From the IMG/VR virus record IMGVR_UViG_3300007609_000018, positions 1 through 63,984 of that record: DNA of 63,984 nucleotides. One strand, 5' to 3'. The notes under the pieces are model-generated. The model worked only from the letters and a program-made list of their open reading frames with translations, was not told the origin of the DNA and did no database searches. Source of the stretch: a virus. Shown here one piece after another: positions 19,401 to 27,541 of the stretch. The translations under genes and the position numbers were made by a program. How positions within the stretch are numbered: the first letter of the stretch is position 1; the number at the start of each line of letters is the position of its first letter.

Positions 19401-21544
19401 GCATCATCTAATGAAGTGTTCCCTTTGTTGTCAATCAAATATCCAGAAACAGAAGAACCTTTTATATCATCTTCTGGCTTAATATTTACTAAATCATCTA
19501 CATAAAAAGTTCCTACATCAATATCTGAATTGGTTATTTCAATTTCAAATTCACTTACAAAATATCTTCTACCATTTGCATCCTCTACCGCACAAACATT
19601 TGTACTCGTTCCTTGATATGCTCTTCCTTTTGTGATGTCATACATAGGTCCTTTATCTAACTTATCGCCTATACTACACCAATGACTTGCTATTCTTACA
19701 ATGTATCTTCCTGGTCTTACATTTTTAATATTGAACGTACTGTAAACATCATTCCCATCTTTAATCCAATCTGTAATTCCATCTACATTATCTTGAGCAT
19801 CAATTATATTGTTTGTGGTTTGTGCAAAATCAGTATTTATTTGTTTTGAAATATCTACATAGTCTGTTCCTGCTAAGTAAACCGGAAAACCACCTTCTGG
19901 AATCCATTGTTCGTACCCAGAACCTTGAAATGTTCTTGTTTCTGAATTTGATATAACACCTATACCACCCCATACAGGAAATTGACCTATACCATTTTCA
20001 TCATCTTTATTCAACTGCATTATAGGTTGTGATGTATTTGTTAATGGTAAAAAGTCGGACCCATAAGGCTGTCTTATTGTTTCACTTTCCCAATTCCCAT
20101 TATTCTGCCAATTGAATATCCTTATTTTCCCTGTAACATTGTATGTTTCTTTGTTAGCGCTATCTTCTACTTGAATACCTAAATCAGCATCTACGCATGG
20201 TGTATCGTAATCATCTAACACCCCACCGTCAATCAATCTGTTTTCTATTATCTTTTGCGATTCTGAATATCTTGGAACTTTATCATACAATTTTGCAGCT
20301 AATACATCATCTATTCCTGCCTGTGCTACATCATTGAAATACTTATACATTACCTTTTTGTTGGCATCAACAATATGGTAAAACTCACATATATCTAAAT
20401 CTTCTACTACTTTCCAAAATCCACTATTTCTTTCTCTTACGTGAACTCTTACTCTCTTTAAAATAGTCCAAATATTGCTATCTAAGAGGTTTTCATCGTT
20501 AAAGTCTATCTCTACGTAGTTTAGGTCTTTATTTGCGCCACAAACGGTATTATTGATAGGTATTTCACTTATTGGTCCTAATGCACTTCTTTCAGCATCA
20601 TCATAAACATATTGAAGTCTAAATTGAAATACCTTTTCTTTTATGTAGTTGTAATTTATTTTTTCGTCTTTTTTATAAATTACTAAAGGATCGCAACCTG
20701 GTGGATATTTTGCTCTATCAAAAAATCTATCTACTAAATTTGTTCCATACCAATTTGATGGTGTTACTTTTGGAAATAAATCGTTTCCTTGACTGTCTGT
20801 AAATTCTACCTCTACTTCTACTGCATTTAAACTTAGATTTGTTTCGGTTACTTTTAAAAAACAATTACACTCATCTGCTTTTAGGAAATTACTAAACCCA
20901 TTGTTTATTGCACTCGATAAATCTTGTATTACATCTTTTCTATTATCGTCTGTTACTTGACGTATAAGGTCTAATAAAATATTTCCTTGACTGTCTTTTA
21001 ACTTTAACCTAAAGTCTTTGTCTGTGTCCTCTGAATAGTCAAATTTAGGTAGGTAAATATCCCAACTCTTAGCCTTGTTTGTAATATTGGCTTTGTTGAT
21101 GTTTATTTTTCTTGGTTTTATGTTGTCTGTCCAATACAGTAAATCGTTATTAATTAAATCTATTCCTGTAATGTATCTGTCTTTTATCCAACCAAAATTA
21201 AATGTTATTATCCTTTCAACTACTCCATTTGGGTTTGCTGTATCTGTTCTTTCTGGAAAGTATCTGTATATGCTATGGTTAAACTCACTATTCCATATCA
21301 TATAGATACAGGTTCTTTGTTGTTTGTCGTTTAATGCGCCTATACACTTATTCTCTCCTTCTGGCAAAGCAAACTCTACTAATACATTTCCTTTTACGTT
21401 TGTTGATGAGTTTTGTCTTTCAATATAAGCCACACTATTCCTAATATTGATAGCTTTACGATAGTCCGTTTGTTTTACATCTCTATCATCGCTATCGAAA
21501 TCCATTCCTCCAATAGGTCGTATTTCGTGCTTTTTGTATGACAT
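16424..21544 (-). CDS. Large tail nozzle / tail stabilisation-like protein
   Basis: 1,706 residues, beta-rich. The N-terminus (HEIRPIGGMDFDSDDRDVK, then a 'DYRKAINIRNS' stretch, then 'NKCIGALNDKQQRTCIYMIW') resembles the large nozzle or 'stabilisation' proteins of Bacteroidota podoviruses and crAss-like phages, where beta-propeller repeats form the tail tip. At about residues 840-905 there is an inserted carboxypeptidase-regulatory-like beta-sandwich (GYVKDSDGNGVSNVMVQF, then TDSQGFYRIPV). That domain type often mediates adhesion or surface display. It sits between the connector genes and the ejection proteins. Exact placement in the tail is inferred from gene order. Confidence 0.72.
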   Translation of the reverse strand: MSYKKHEIRPIGGMDFDSDDRDVKQTDYRKAINIRNSVAYIERQNSSTNVKGNVLVEFALPEGENKCIGALNDKQQRTCIYMIWNSEFNHSIYRYFPERTDTANPNGVVERIITFNFGWIKDRYITGIDLINNDLLYWTDNIKPRKININKANITNKAKSWDIYLPKFDYSEDTDKDFRLKLKDSQGNILLDLIRQVTDDNRKDVIQDLSSAINNGFSNFLKADECNCFLKVTETNLSLNAVEVEVEFTDSQGNDLFPKVTPSNWYGTNLVDRFFDRAKYPPGCDPLVIYKKDEKINYNYIKEKVFQFRLQYVYDDAERSALGPISEIPINNTVCGANKDLNYVEIDFNDENLLDSNIWTILKRVRVHVRERNSGFWKVVEDLDICEFYHIVDANKKVMYKYFNDVAQAGIDDVLAAKLYDKVPRYSESQKIIENRLIDGGVLDDYDTPCVDADLGIQVEDSANKETYNVTGKIRIFNWQNNGNWESETIRQPYGSDFLPLTNTSQPIMQLNKDDENGIGQFPVWGGIGVISNSETRTFQGSGYEQWIPEGGFPVYLAGTDYVDISKQINTDFAQTTNNIIDAQDNVDGITDWIKDGNDVYSTFNIKNVRPGRYIVRIASHWCSIGDKLDKGPMYDITKGRAYQGTSTNVCAVEDANGRRYFVSEFEIEITNSDIDVGTFYVDDLVNIKPEDDIKGSSVSGYLIDNKGNTSLDDADEGNRVEKAALIINENDVTDNLLIDAKYPYYTDHNGYWYRRKLYAFELSDVIVQTPKISHIQNNNPPSFSEDSYSVQTYYDSQSNGVLKDFNLLSTNPNPLSLNEHQQLLSIVSDQQFSNNLKTFIEGYVKDSDGNGVSNVMVQFAETGRVALTDSQGFYRIPVFANISFAYIKWSNTIGKTLVLNNIPLTSSEENNTVQFITQTYGNYTLRNDNILLSDYNSCPITYSSSLVPSLSGSQFLAQIEFDENVTTVGPPYSPTAVFTLFDIGVTVRTEEVGKARKRGGSYLVGIRYQDEAGRVCSVVDLGKAYIPFYGEDLNQYYPDSYPIPNTKKYGPARIRVNLNSKPPKWAHYYQILITKNIHHSKSLQYLVNNVQYITSYDDDNQEASETSYSNGDANQVMINLNNLIDQFDRENDSQLGYTFEEGDRVRLVLNEDGVYYDELFEFKAVSYKNGNWLVLKTESSLPEIKTGVLVEIFNRRLLEEEKIYYESATCYKCTSPGTSQNSHSVPQLFIKGGDSYFRKRTMRVIDEDDSVFSSFNYVIESLRISDNYPSEDLDLGRVGIVDKDFKEIFRPTSLRVSNIFVPDTEVNGLSNNEGLEDIEIDREFGLIKRLLRVGSILLSVHLNRSVSVYVNESIFIDSNGEETVGVSDKFLNNVRPLTGNYGTQHPESIVEYENLAFGFDSFRNAVWQYSQAGLEIISENKARNYFRQVCENGIWDAPAVYDPFYREYILTIGKRGQEFEFEVVASDDNLDVTGLESSAPSGIPNFTSVEIEYKGTLTKFQIYFTSNNKIFILGNITDQYKIGDKVKLYIRGDRETIAYSNLKKIWTTFYTYEQDYYTSVLNSLISFNNGQLMVHDKGNINEFNGIFAPSELWLLANPDPNHPKVFYANELQQKQLDGNCDWEIYEITNREGQLSRILKGSWRNKQDHWYSEFKRDLNTTVSNPILNGERLRSVAILLKLRNDNKESVDLWSYIINFEVSERTKI

Positions 21545-21547
21545 ATA

Positions 21548-22366
21548 TTATCTTTTTGGTAGTTGATGTATTGAACTTCTAATTACGGTAAGCCATTCGT
21601 CTTTTGTCATTGCATTTTCTCTTCGTGTCATTCCTTTAAACTCTCTTTGAAATTCATTTTTCCAATACATTGCTTGGTTTAAATCTACTCTGTTTGTTCT
21701 TTTTGAAACTTCAAAGCTGTTTCTTTTCCAATGAACAAATGCGTTTAGTACAGGAATGGCTGTTTCTGGAATTATAGCGTTTCCCGTGCTATCTATTCCC
21801 TTAGTCTTATATTCTAATATCACCTCATCTACTTCTACATAGCTACTGAAGTGTATTTTCCTATTCTTTAGGTCCATCTTATAGCCTCTACCACTAAAAC
21901 CCTCGCCTAATCCGTAATAGCCTGCTACGTGCTGTCCATTGTGAAAGTGCGGTGTATATCCCCAATTTATAAAGTTTGAAGGTGTTACGTTTCCTTTACT
22001 AAAATTGTCAAGTGTGTTTATTACTTCTTCATCACCACAAGCGTTTTTCTTATACTTTGCTTCGTCTATACATAAACTTGGGTGGTGGTCGAAATTACAT
22101 AAGTAGCCATTAATACATACCCCTATTTTGATATAATCAACATAGTCTAATGGTATATCAATGGTGTTTGACGAACTCATAGGTAGTCTTACGGTTTTTA
22201 TTGTTGTGTCAAAAGAACCTGCAAGGTTTAATCTTCTATAACCATCTATTGCCCATTTTAATAATTGCTTAAACTTAGAGTTGTCTTTTTCCCCTAAATC
22301 AGCCATTACACTACTAACTATATAATGTAAGTCATATATACCACTAATCAAGTTGTTCTGAATCAT
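21548..22366 (-). CDS. Tail tubular / head-tail connector protein (gp11-like)
   Basis: 272 residues with an alpha-beta pattern typical of the T7 gp11 or P22 gp4 adaptor class as found in Bacteroidota podoviruses. An N-terminal helical part (LKWAIDGYRRLNLAGSF) is followed by strands (IDIPLDYVDYIKIGVCING) and a C-terminal helix ending in a basic tail. It overlaps the upstream connector gene by 23 nt and is followed by the nozzle gene after 3 nt. Together with the next two upstream genes it would link the portal to the nozzle. Confidence 0.6.
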   Translation of the reverse strand: MIQNNLISGIYDLHYIVSSVMADLGEKDNSKFKQLLKWAIDGYRRLNLAGSFDTTIKTVRLPMSSSNTIDIPLDYVDYIKIGVCINGYLCNFDHHPSLCIDEAKYKKNACGDEEVINTLDNFSKGNVTPSNFINWGYTPHFHNGQHVAGYYGLGEGFSGRGYKMDLKNRKIHFSSYVEVDEVILEYKTKGIDSTGNAIIPETAIPVLNAFVHWKRNSFEVSKRTNRVDLNQAMYWKNEFQREFKGMTRRENAMTKDEWLTVIRSSIHQLPKR

Positions 22367-22934
22367 TATACTTATCCTCTTTAGTTTCTTTTTGTTCTCT
22401 CAACTGCTCTCTTATCATTGAAATCAAGTCTAATTCATAGTCCGATGGTACCGGTATCTCATCTTCTGGGTTTAACCCTTTTATCTTTGGCACATATTTA
22501 ACCAATAATTCTTCTACTAATGGTGGAACACCACTTACATACACTTTATCTGATTGTAATTTAGCCTTTGAGTTACCAACAAGTCCTCCTGCTTCTAAAT
22601 TCCAATAAACCGAATCTTCTCCAACCATAAAAAAAGCAAAGGCATTGTTTTCCCCATCTGTAAAAGAAACTTCTTTCAATCCCTTGCCATTTATATTTAC
22701 AGGATATGTAGGAAGTTGTAAATACTTTTTGTTTCCATCTGATAGTATTGGAAGTGTATATGATTTTAAGAATTGATCGACTACATCTTCTCCGTCTTGC
22801 TTTATCTTAGCTTGAATAAGTTTAGGCAAAACACTATCTGCTAATATCCATACCAATCTCTCATCAAGTTTTTTATCTTGATTAGAATAGCCTTTCAGCA
22901 TTATTATCATATCCCCTAATTCAGCCTTTGTCAT
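22344..22934 (-). CDS. Virion connector-region protein, 196 aa
   Basis: Not assigned to a named family. It has helical ends and a beta core, with an acidic C-terminus (EQKETKEDKYNDSEQLD). The start overlaps the preceding stop by one base (TAATG), and the 3' end overlaps the gp11-like gene by 23 nt, so all three connector genes are translationally coupled. Its place suggests a ring, head-completion or connector protein. Confidence 0.55.
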   Translation of the reverse strand: MTKAELGDMIIMLKGYSNQDKKLDERLVWILADSVLPKLIQAKIKQDGEDVVDQFLKSYTLPILSDGNKKYLQLPTYPVNINGKGLKEVSFTDGENNAFAFFMVGEDSVYWNLEAGGLVGNSKAKLQSDKVYVSGVPPLVEELLVKYVPKIKGLNPEDEIPVPSDYELDLISMIREQLREQKETKEDKYNDSEQLD

Positions 22935-23632
22935 TACTTACCTGTCATTTTTCTTGATTCACTAAATTGATATAAATTTCTTTCTGCAAGATTTACCCCA
23001 TAGTATTGCAACATTCTTACTGCAAAGTCATTATGTAATGTTACAGGCCACTCTAATTGTGTTGAATTTTGCTCGTCATACTCATCAATATCATTTACTA
23101 CATTATATGCCCTAAAAGGTGTTTTAGGCTCTCTAAGGTATGTTAAAATCACTTTATCAACCAATTCGGGCCACACCTTAATTCCTTTTTCGTAATAATT
23201 ACCAATAGGGTAGTTTTTTGATGGTGGTATTATGCTATTATTCAATCTTTCACTTAATTCTGAATCGGTAATAATTTCTATTCCTGTTCCTTCGTCTTTT
23301 CTTACTCCGCAATTCTCATTGTAAGTGTATAATGCTCTTATTGAACTGAACGCTAAATAATCACTTGGTCTTTGGAAATACCCATCAACCTTACTAAGTA
23401 TAACCATAGGTAGCAAAAAACTTAAATCATCTGTGATTTTTTGTGTTATTTGCCATGATTGAGTTGGTATCGGTTGCCCTGGCCTATACTCTTCTGGTAG
23501 TCCATACTTTTCTTTAAATAAATCAATATTGATTATTTTTAATGATAAGTTAAACTCATTTGGCGATACCGAACCTGCTTGTTCTTTATTTGATACCCAA
23601 TTAATCCATCTGTATAATTCGTCTATTGTCAT
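22934..23632 (-). CDS. Head-tail connector-like structural protein
   Basis: 232 residues. The N-terminal stretch (LYRWINWVSNKEQAGSVSP, then FNLSLKIINIDLFKEKYGLP) is of a type I recall from structural genes of Bacteroidota podoviruses, in which a helical N-terminus precedes a beta domain ending in VILTYLREP. It overlaps both neighbours by one base (TAATG junctions). A role in the portal-to-tail ring is inferred from position. Confidence 0.55.
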   Translation of the reverse strand: MTIDELYRWINWVSNKEQAGSVSPNEFNLSLKIINIDLFKEKYGLPEEYRPGQPIPTQSWQITQKITDDLSFLLPMVILSKVDGYFQRPSDYLAFSSIRALYTYNENCGVRKDEGTGIEIITDSELSERLNNSIIPPSKNYPIGNYYEKGIKVWPELVDKVILTYLREPKTPFRAYNVVNDIDEYDEQNSTQLEWPVTLHNDFAVRMLQYYGVNLAERNLYQFSESRKMTGK

Positions 23633-24888
23633 TATCCGCTAAAACTTGTTCGATTTACTTGAATACTTAAATGCACCTCACCGCCTGGTGTTGTTTTACT
23701 TGTTGATATTGTCATTATTTGACCTGCTGTAAATGTATTGTTAGAACTTGGACTTAGTGTGAATCCTGTTCCTACTGATGAATTTGCTGTTGCCGTAATT
23801 GTTCCCATAGAACTTCCAGAGTTGTCTTTTACATTTAAAGAGGCATCATCTGTTGCTTCGATCAATTTATCTACGTGGGCTGTTATTTTCTCTACTGTGC
23901 AATTAAATGGTATAGCTATTTTAACATCACCTAAAAAATCTGTTTCAAGAGATATGTTTCTGTAAATTCCCTCAAATGGTGTTGCTGCTATTGTTGTTGC
24001 GCCTGCGTTATCCATTACAACTTGCCCTGTCATTCCGACTGCATTAAAGTCTGTTCCATCGCCAAGTAAAAACTCACCTGTTCCTGGTTTAATTGCTGAA
24101 GGCCTGTCGCTTGAGTTACCAATCAATACCGAACCTCTTGCTAAATCTGCCATTTTAGCTACCGTAACTGCTTCATCAAGTATTTTAGCTGTTGTAACCG
24201 CATCATCTGCCAATGCAGGTGCAGCTTCGTATGTTTCTGAAAATATTACAACCCAACTTGTTCCATTGTAAAATGCTCTTATAAATACCTTTTTATCCAA
24301 TAAAGCATCTGGCATTAATGTTCCTAAAATTGTTACAGTATTTCCGTCTGGATCAATATCGCCCTCGTAATAAAAATAGACTTCTTTATTTTTTACCCCT
24401 GTTGCGGTTATTGATATACTTGCCGTTAGTGTTATTGCTCCTGCTGTGTACAATCTTTTTCCTGTTTTTGATTGTAACGTTCCTAAAGCAATAGCACCTA
24501 TTCCACTTCTTAACTCTATATCTTCGTCAATTACAAATTCAGATTCATCTAAAACTCCATCTTTATTGTTCTTCAGTTCTACTACATAAAAATTAGTGCC
24601 ATCATATTCAAAGATAAATTTAGTGTTTCTTGACAACTGTTTTTCAGTCATTGTAACACCAAGTATTGTTAAATCATTTCCATCTAAATCCGTTCCACTT
24701 GCGTTCCACCAAACTTCTGTTCTTAACCCCTTTATTTCTAAACTTTCGTCTGATTCTATATTTACATCCGCAGTAAGTGTTGGACTTCCTGTTAATTTAA
24801 AAACACTATTACCATTTGTTGAATATGGTAGAGTTAATGTACCGCTTGTTGGTACTGTCTTTTCGATTGTTGTTATAAATTCTATCAT
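23632..24888 (-). CDS. Head or tail fibre-type protein with duplicated beta domain
   Basis: 418 residues. Two related beta domains lie in tandem (about 15-105 and 128-220); both contain a 'DxDGNxxTILG...M' motif followed by an 'F...Y(D/N)GT(N/S)(F/W)VV' strand. The linker region near 225-300 (ALADDAVTTAKILDEAVTVAK, then ARGSVLIGNSSDRPSAI, then LLGDGTDF) is a repeat style very common in phage fibres. The C-terminal third is a separate beta domain. Lying three genes from the capsid gene, it may be a head fibre rather than a tail fibre. Confidence 0.65.
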   Translation of the reverse strand: MIEFITTIEKTVPTSGTLTLPYSTNGNSVFKLTGSPTLTADVNIESDESLEIKGLRTEVWWNASGTDLDGNDLTILGVTMTEKQLSRNTKFIFEYDGTNFYVVELKNNKDGVLDESEFVIDEDIELRSGIGAIALGTLQSKTGKRLYTAGAITLTASISITATGVKNKEVYFYYEGDIDPDGNTVTILGTLMPDALLDKKVFIRAFYNGTSWVVIFSETYEAAPALADDAVTTAKILDEAVTVAKMADLARGSVLIGNSSDRPSAIKPGTGEFLLGDGTDFNAVGMTGQVVMDNAGATTIAATPFEGIYRNISLETDFLGDVKIAIPFNCTVEKITAHVDKLIEATDDASLNVKDNSGSSMGTITATANSSVGTGFTLSPSSNNTFTAGQIMTISTSKTTPGGEVHLSIQVNRTSFSG

Positions 24889-26495
24889 TACTGTTTTAAT
24901 AAGGTTATCATTAATTGTTCCGCAATTACTAATTCATCACCGTAAGTAGGACCGCTTATACCTCCATCATCATCTCCGTTTTGACCTTGTTGCTTTATAA
25001 CTAATGCACTTGTTTCATCTTCGCCTGTTATTTCAACTATTTGTCTTGGTGATGTATAAAATGCGTTTCCAAATACACTTCCACCTACTTTAGTAGAATA
25101 TGTTGCATATAATTTTGTGCCATCTCTATATATCTCACAATCAATAGAAATTCTGTGGTTTGAAAAGAAATTGTCTAATGTGTCTATAATTCCTATTGCT
25201 GCAATGTTAAAAGAACCTACCGTTAGTAAGCATGACTTAAAGTATGTATCATCACTTTTAAATCTAAAAGTTGCTTTTATTTTTAAACAATCCCCGTCAG
25301 CTAACGCACTTGCTGTTGTGTGTGTTATTAAATCCTCTACACCTGTTCCTGTGCTTGTTTTTGGTGCTGTTGCATCGTTAAACGCATAATATTCGTTAAA
25401 TAGTAATGCTGAACCATCCGCACCATCTTCTCCGTCTGATCCATCTGCTCCATCCGCACCGTCTTCTCCATCTGCTCCGTCTGCACCACCTAAATTTGGC
25501 AGTTCATTTGTAAACACAGTTCCATCGCTCATTGTTTGAACCAAACTATATGTTCCTGCATCTTCTACTATTTCAGAACTACTTAAAAAGGTGTCTGATG
25601 TACTTAATGCTACAACTAATGTAGGCTCATCCCCTTCACAATCACAATCTTCTGTACACTCTAATAAAGTGTAAATATTTTGTAACATAGATTCTGGAAC
25701 TTCTTTACCGCAATACTTCATTTGTTTTGCTAACTGCCATTCGTTAAAAGCTAAATTGTAGTCTTTACGCATACTTTCAGCCTCTAATGGGTTGGTAGCA
25801 ATTTTTTTAAGTAAACGACCTCTAAACTTATCAAAACAGCAAATAAACTTGCATAACGTTTCATCACAATCTACTTTAAACTCTTCTATTGTTTCCAACT
25901 TTTCTACTTGATAAACATTGGCCGATAACAAATATGTTACTGTTGCAACAACTTTAACTGTCCATGTTCCTGTGTAAATTGGTGTTACTGTGTTTGTTTT
26001 TAATACTGATACTATCGGATCATTTTCAAGTGATGATGGGTAGTATAATGTATGCGCTCTTACTATGCTATCAAAATTACCATAACTCGTTGTGTCGGTT
26101 GTTTTTATCAATGATTTACTACAATCAATCTCTTGCTTTATAGTTCCGGTTGTACTTCCTAGTTTTGTACAAAAATTAATAGTCTTATCTTGAGTGTATA
26201 TTTCAGTATCGCCTGTAACTTGTGCTTTTATGTTTACCACATAATCCCCACTCATTAAATCCCCACCTGTTATAGTTGATAGGTCCTTACAGATATTATC
26301 TACATCAGCACTTGAAAAATCATCTGAATCATATCCTGTTGTCTTATAGACTAAATTACCTAACGGATCAACTATATTGTATAAAAAAGAAAATGTGTCT
26401 GTTCCTGTGTTAAAACCTAACGATGTCCAATCTGTTTCATCTTCTAAACAGATTTTTTTGGTAATAGTATTAATTGTGTACTTAAATGATAGCAT
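24888..26495 (-). CDS. Structural protein with collagen-like repeat
   Basis: About 535 residues. The N-terminal half is beta-rich. The middle has a cysteine-rich helical part (CKFICCFDKFRGRLLKK; ECTEDCDCEGDEP), and residues about 333-358 form a collagen-like GxY run of acidic triplets (GADGEDGADGADGSDGEDG). The C-terminal part is again beta-rich. Collagen-like stretches usually trimerise phage fibres. The frame is open to a GTG at 26519, but that codon lies inside the terminator hairpin, so ATG 26495 is preferred. The stop overlaps the next start by one base. Confidence 0.65.
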   Translation of the reverse strand: MLSFKYTINTITKKICLEDETDWTSLGFNTGTDTFSFLYNIVDPLGNLVYKTTGYDSDDFSSADVDNICKDLSTITGGDLMSGDYVVNIKAQVTGDTEIYTQDKTINFCTKLGSTTGTIKQEIDCSKSLIKTTDTTSYGNFDSIVRAHTLYYPSSLENDPIVSVLKTNTVTPIYTGTWTVKVVATVTYLLSANVYQVEKLETIEEFKVDCDETLCKFICCFDKFRGRLLKKIATNPLEAESMRKDYNLAFNEWQLAKQMKYCGKEVPESMLQNIYTLLECTEDCDCEGDEPTLVVALSTSDTFLSSSEIVEDAGTYSLVQTMSDGTVFTNELPNLGGADGADGEDGADGADGSDGEDGADGSALLFNEYYAFNDATAPKTSTGTGVEDLITHTTASALADGDCLKIKATFRFKSDDTYFKSCLLTVGSFNIAAIGIIDTLDNFFSNHRISIDCEIYRDGTKLYATYSTKVGGSVFGNAFYTSPRQIVEITGEDETSALVIKQQGQNGDDDGGISGPTYGDELVIAEQLMITLLKQ

Positions 26496-26510
26496 ATTGG
26501 TATAAATTAA

Positions 26511-26548
26511 AAAACTCACACCAAATATAATAATTTAATGTGAGTTTT
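26511..26548 (-). terminator. Intrinsic terminator after the 298-aa gene
   Basis: Perfect 10-bp arms AAAACTCACA (26511-26520) and TGTGAGTTTT (26539-26548) enclose an 18-nt A/T loop. Read on the minus strand, the stem is followed by TTTTTTAATTT. It lies between the 298-residue gene and the collagen-like gene and would lower expression of everything downstream. Confidence 0.7.
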
Positions 26549-26571
26549 GTTTTTTTGATTGTTTTTAACTG

Positions 26572-27468
26572 TTATGCACTTTCTAATTCTAACTCTTTTT
26601 CTTCGACTAATTCTTTTAGTTTTGATAAAAGTCCGCTACTGTCTTTTTTCATTACCGTAACGTATAAGTGGTCCATTTTGTCTATTCCTTTTGGAACCAT
26701 ACAAATTTGCTGTCCTCCTACCCATTTCCAGAACCTTGTTTTAGGTGTTTCTTGATATGCAATTATATCATAATCTATGGCTCTGTTTACAATAGAATTA
26801 AACACCCTTCTTTGACTTTTAGCGTATTCGTCAAATTTGTGATAACCTATTCGTGAAGCATATTGAATTAACATTTCTTTTGCTCCTTCAGTACCTACTT
26901 CGTCAAATGGCTCTTTAAATTGACTGATAGATTCGTACAATTCTTGAGTATCAGTTTTCTTCAACTTAATAATGTAGTCTTTGGTATCTACTTCTGCTTT
27001 TATAGATGCGTAAGCTACTTTCTTTTCAGCTTGAATGTTTTTCTCTCTGAATATAAATCTATTTGGTCTTTCTGCGTATTTATCTTCGTACTTAGGATTT
27101 GTTTCATTGTTTGGATGGTTTCTTAAAAACCAAATTAAATCTGCTCTGCTCGCAGGTACTTCTAATTTACCATCTTCAAATTGAATGTTTACAGGCGTGT
27201 AGTTTACTTTAACCTCACTACCCATTCTTACTTTTTGTAGGTTCTCTACATACCTAATTTGGTCTGCTACCCCTGTTAAGATATCTGAATTGTATTGTGC
27301 AGGTATTGATGTTCCTGCTGTTGCCGATTTCAGCACTACTACCGAATCGTTTTTCTTCGCCAATCTTGATGAGTATTGGCTTGAATGAATTAGGAAAGTT
27401 ACTTTCTTTTTGTCTTTCCCTAAATGCTCTTTAATCCCCTTAAACTCTGTGTCGTTTACGTAAATCAT
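26572..27468 (-). CDS. Capsid-associated protein of unknown role, 298 aa
   Basis: Not recognised. Soluble, mixed alpha/beta, with a strongly charged helical C-terminus (LLSKLKELVEEKELELE). It stands alone between two intrinsic terminators, directly after the major capsid gene, so it is probably expressed at a level unlike its neighbours. A head-decoration, capsid-vertex or assembly role is possible, but the sequence shows no motif that decides. Confidence 0.55.
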   Translation of the reverse strand: MIYVNDTEFKGIKEHLGKDKKKVTFLIHSSQYSSRLAKKNDSVVVLKSATAGTSIPAQYNSDILTGVADQIRYVENLQKVRMGSEVKVNYTPVNIQFEDGKLEVPASRADLIWFLRNHPNNETNPKYEDKYAERPNRFIFREKNIQAEKKVAYASIKAEVDTKDYIIKLKKTDTQELYESISQFKEPFDEVGTEGAKEMLIQYASRIGYHKFDEYAKSQRRVFNSIVNRAIDYDIIAYQETPKTRFWKWVGGQQICMVPKGIDKMDHLYVTVMKKDSSGLLSKLKELVEEKELELESA

Positions 27469-27494
27469 TACTTTGTTTTTTGTGTTTAATAAAA

Positions 27495-27520
27495 AATAGA
27501 GGGTTTTTACACCCTCTATT
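27495..27520 (-). terminator. Intrinsic terminator after the major capsid gene
   Basis: Perfect 10-bp stem AATAGAGGGT / ACCCTCTATT with a 6-nt loop. On the minus strand it is followed by TTTTTTATT. It starts about 20 nt beyond the capsid stop codon. Such a terminator keeps a strong capsid transcript separate from the tail genes. Confidence 0.85.
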
Positions 27521-27541
27521 GAATCTAATTTATTGGTTGGA

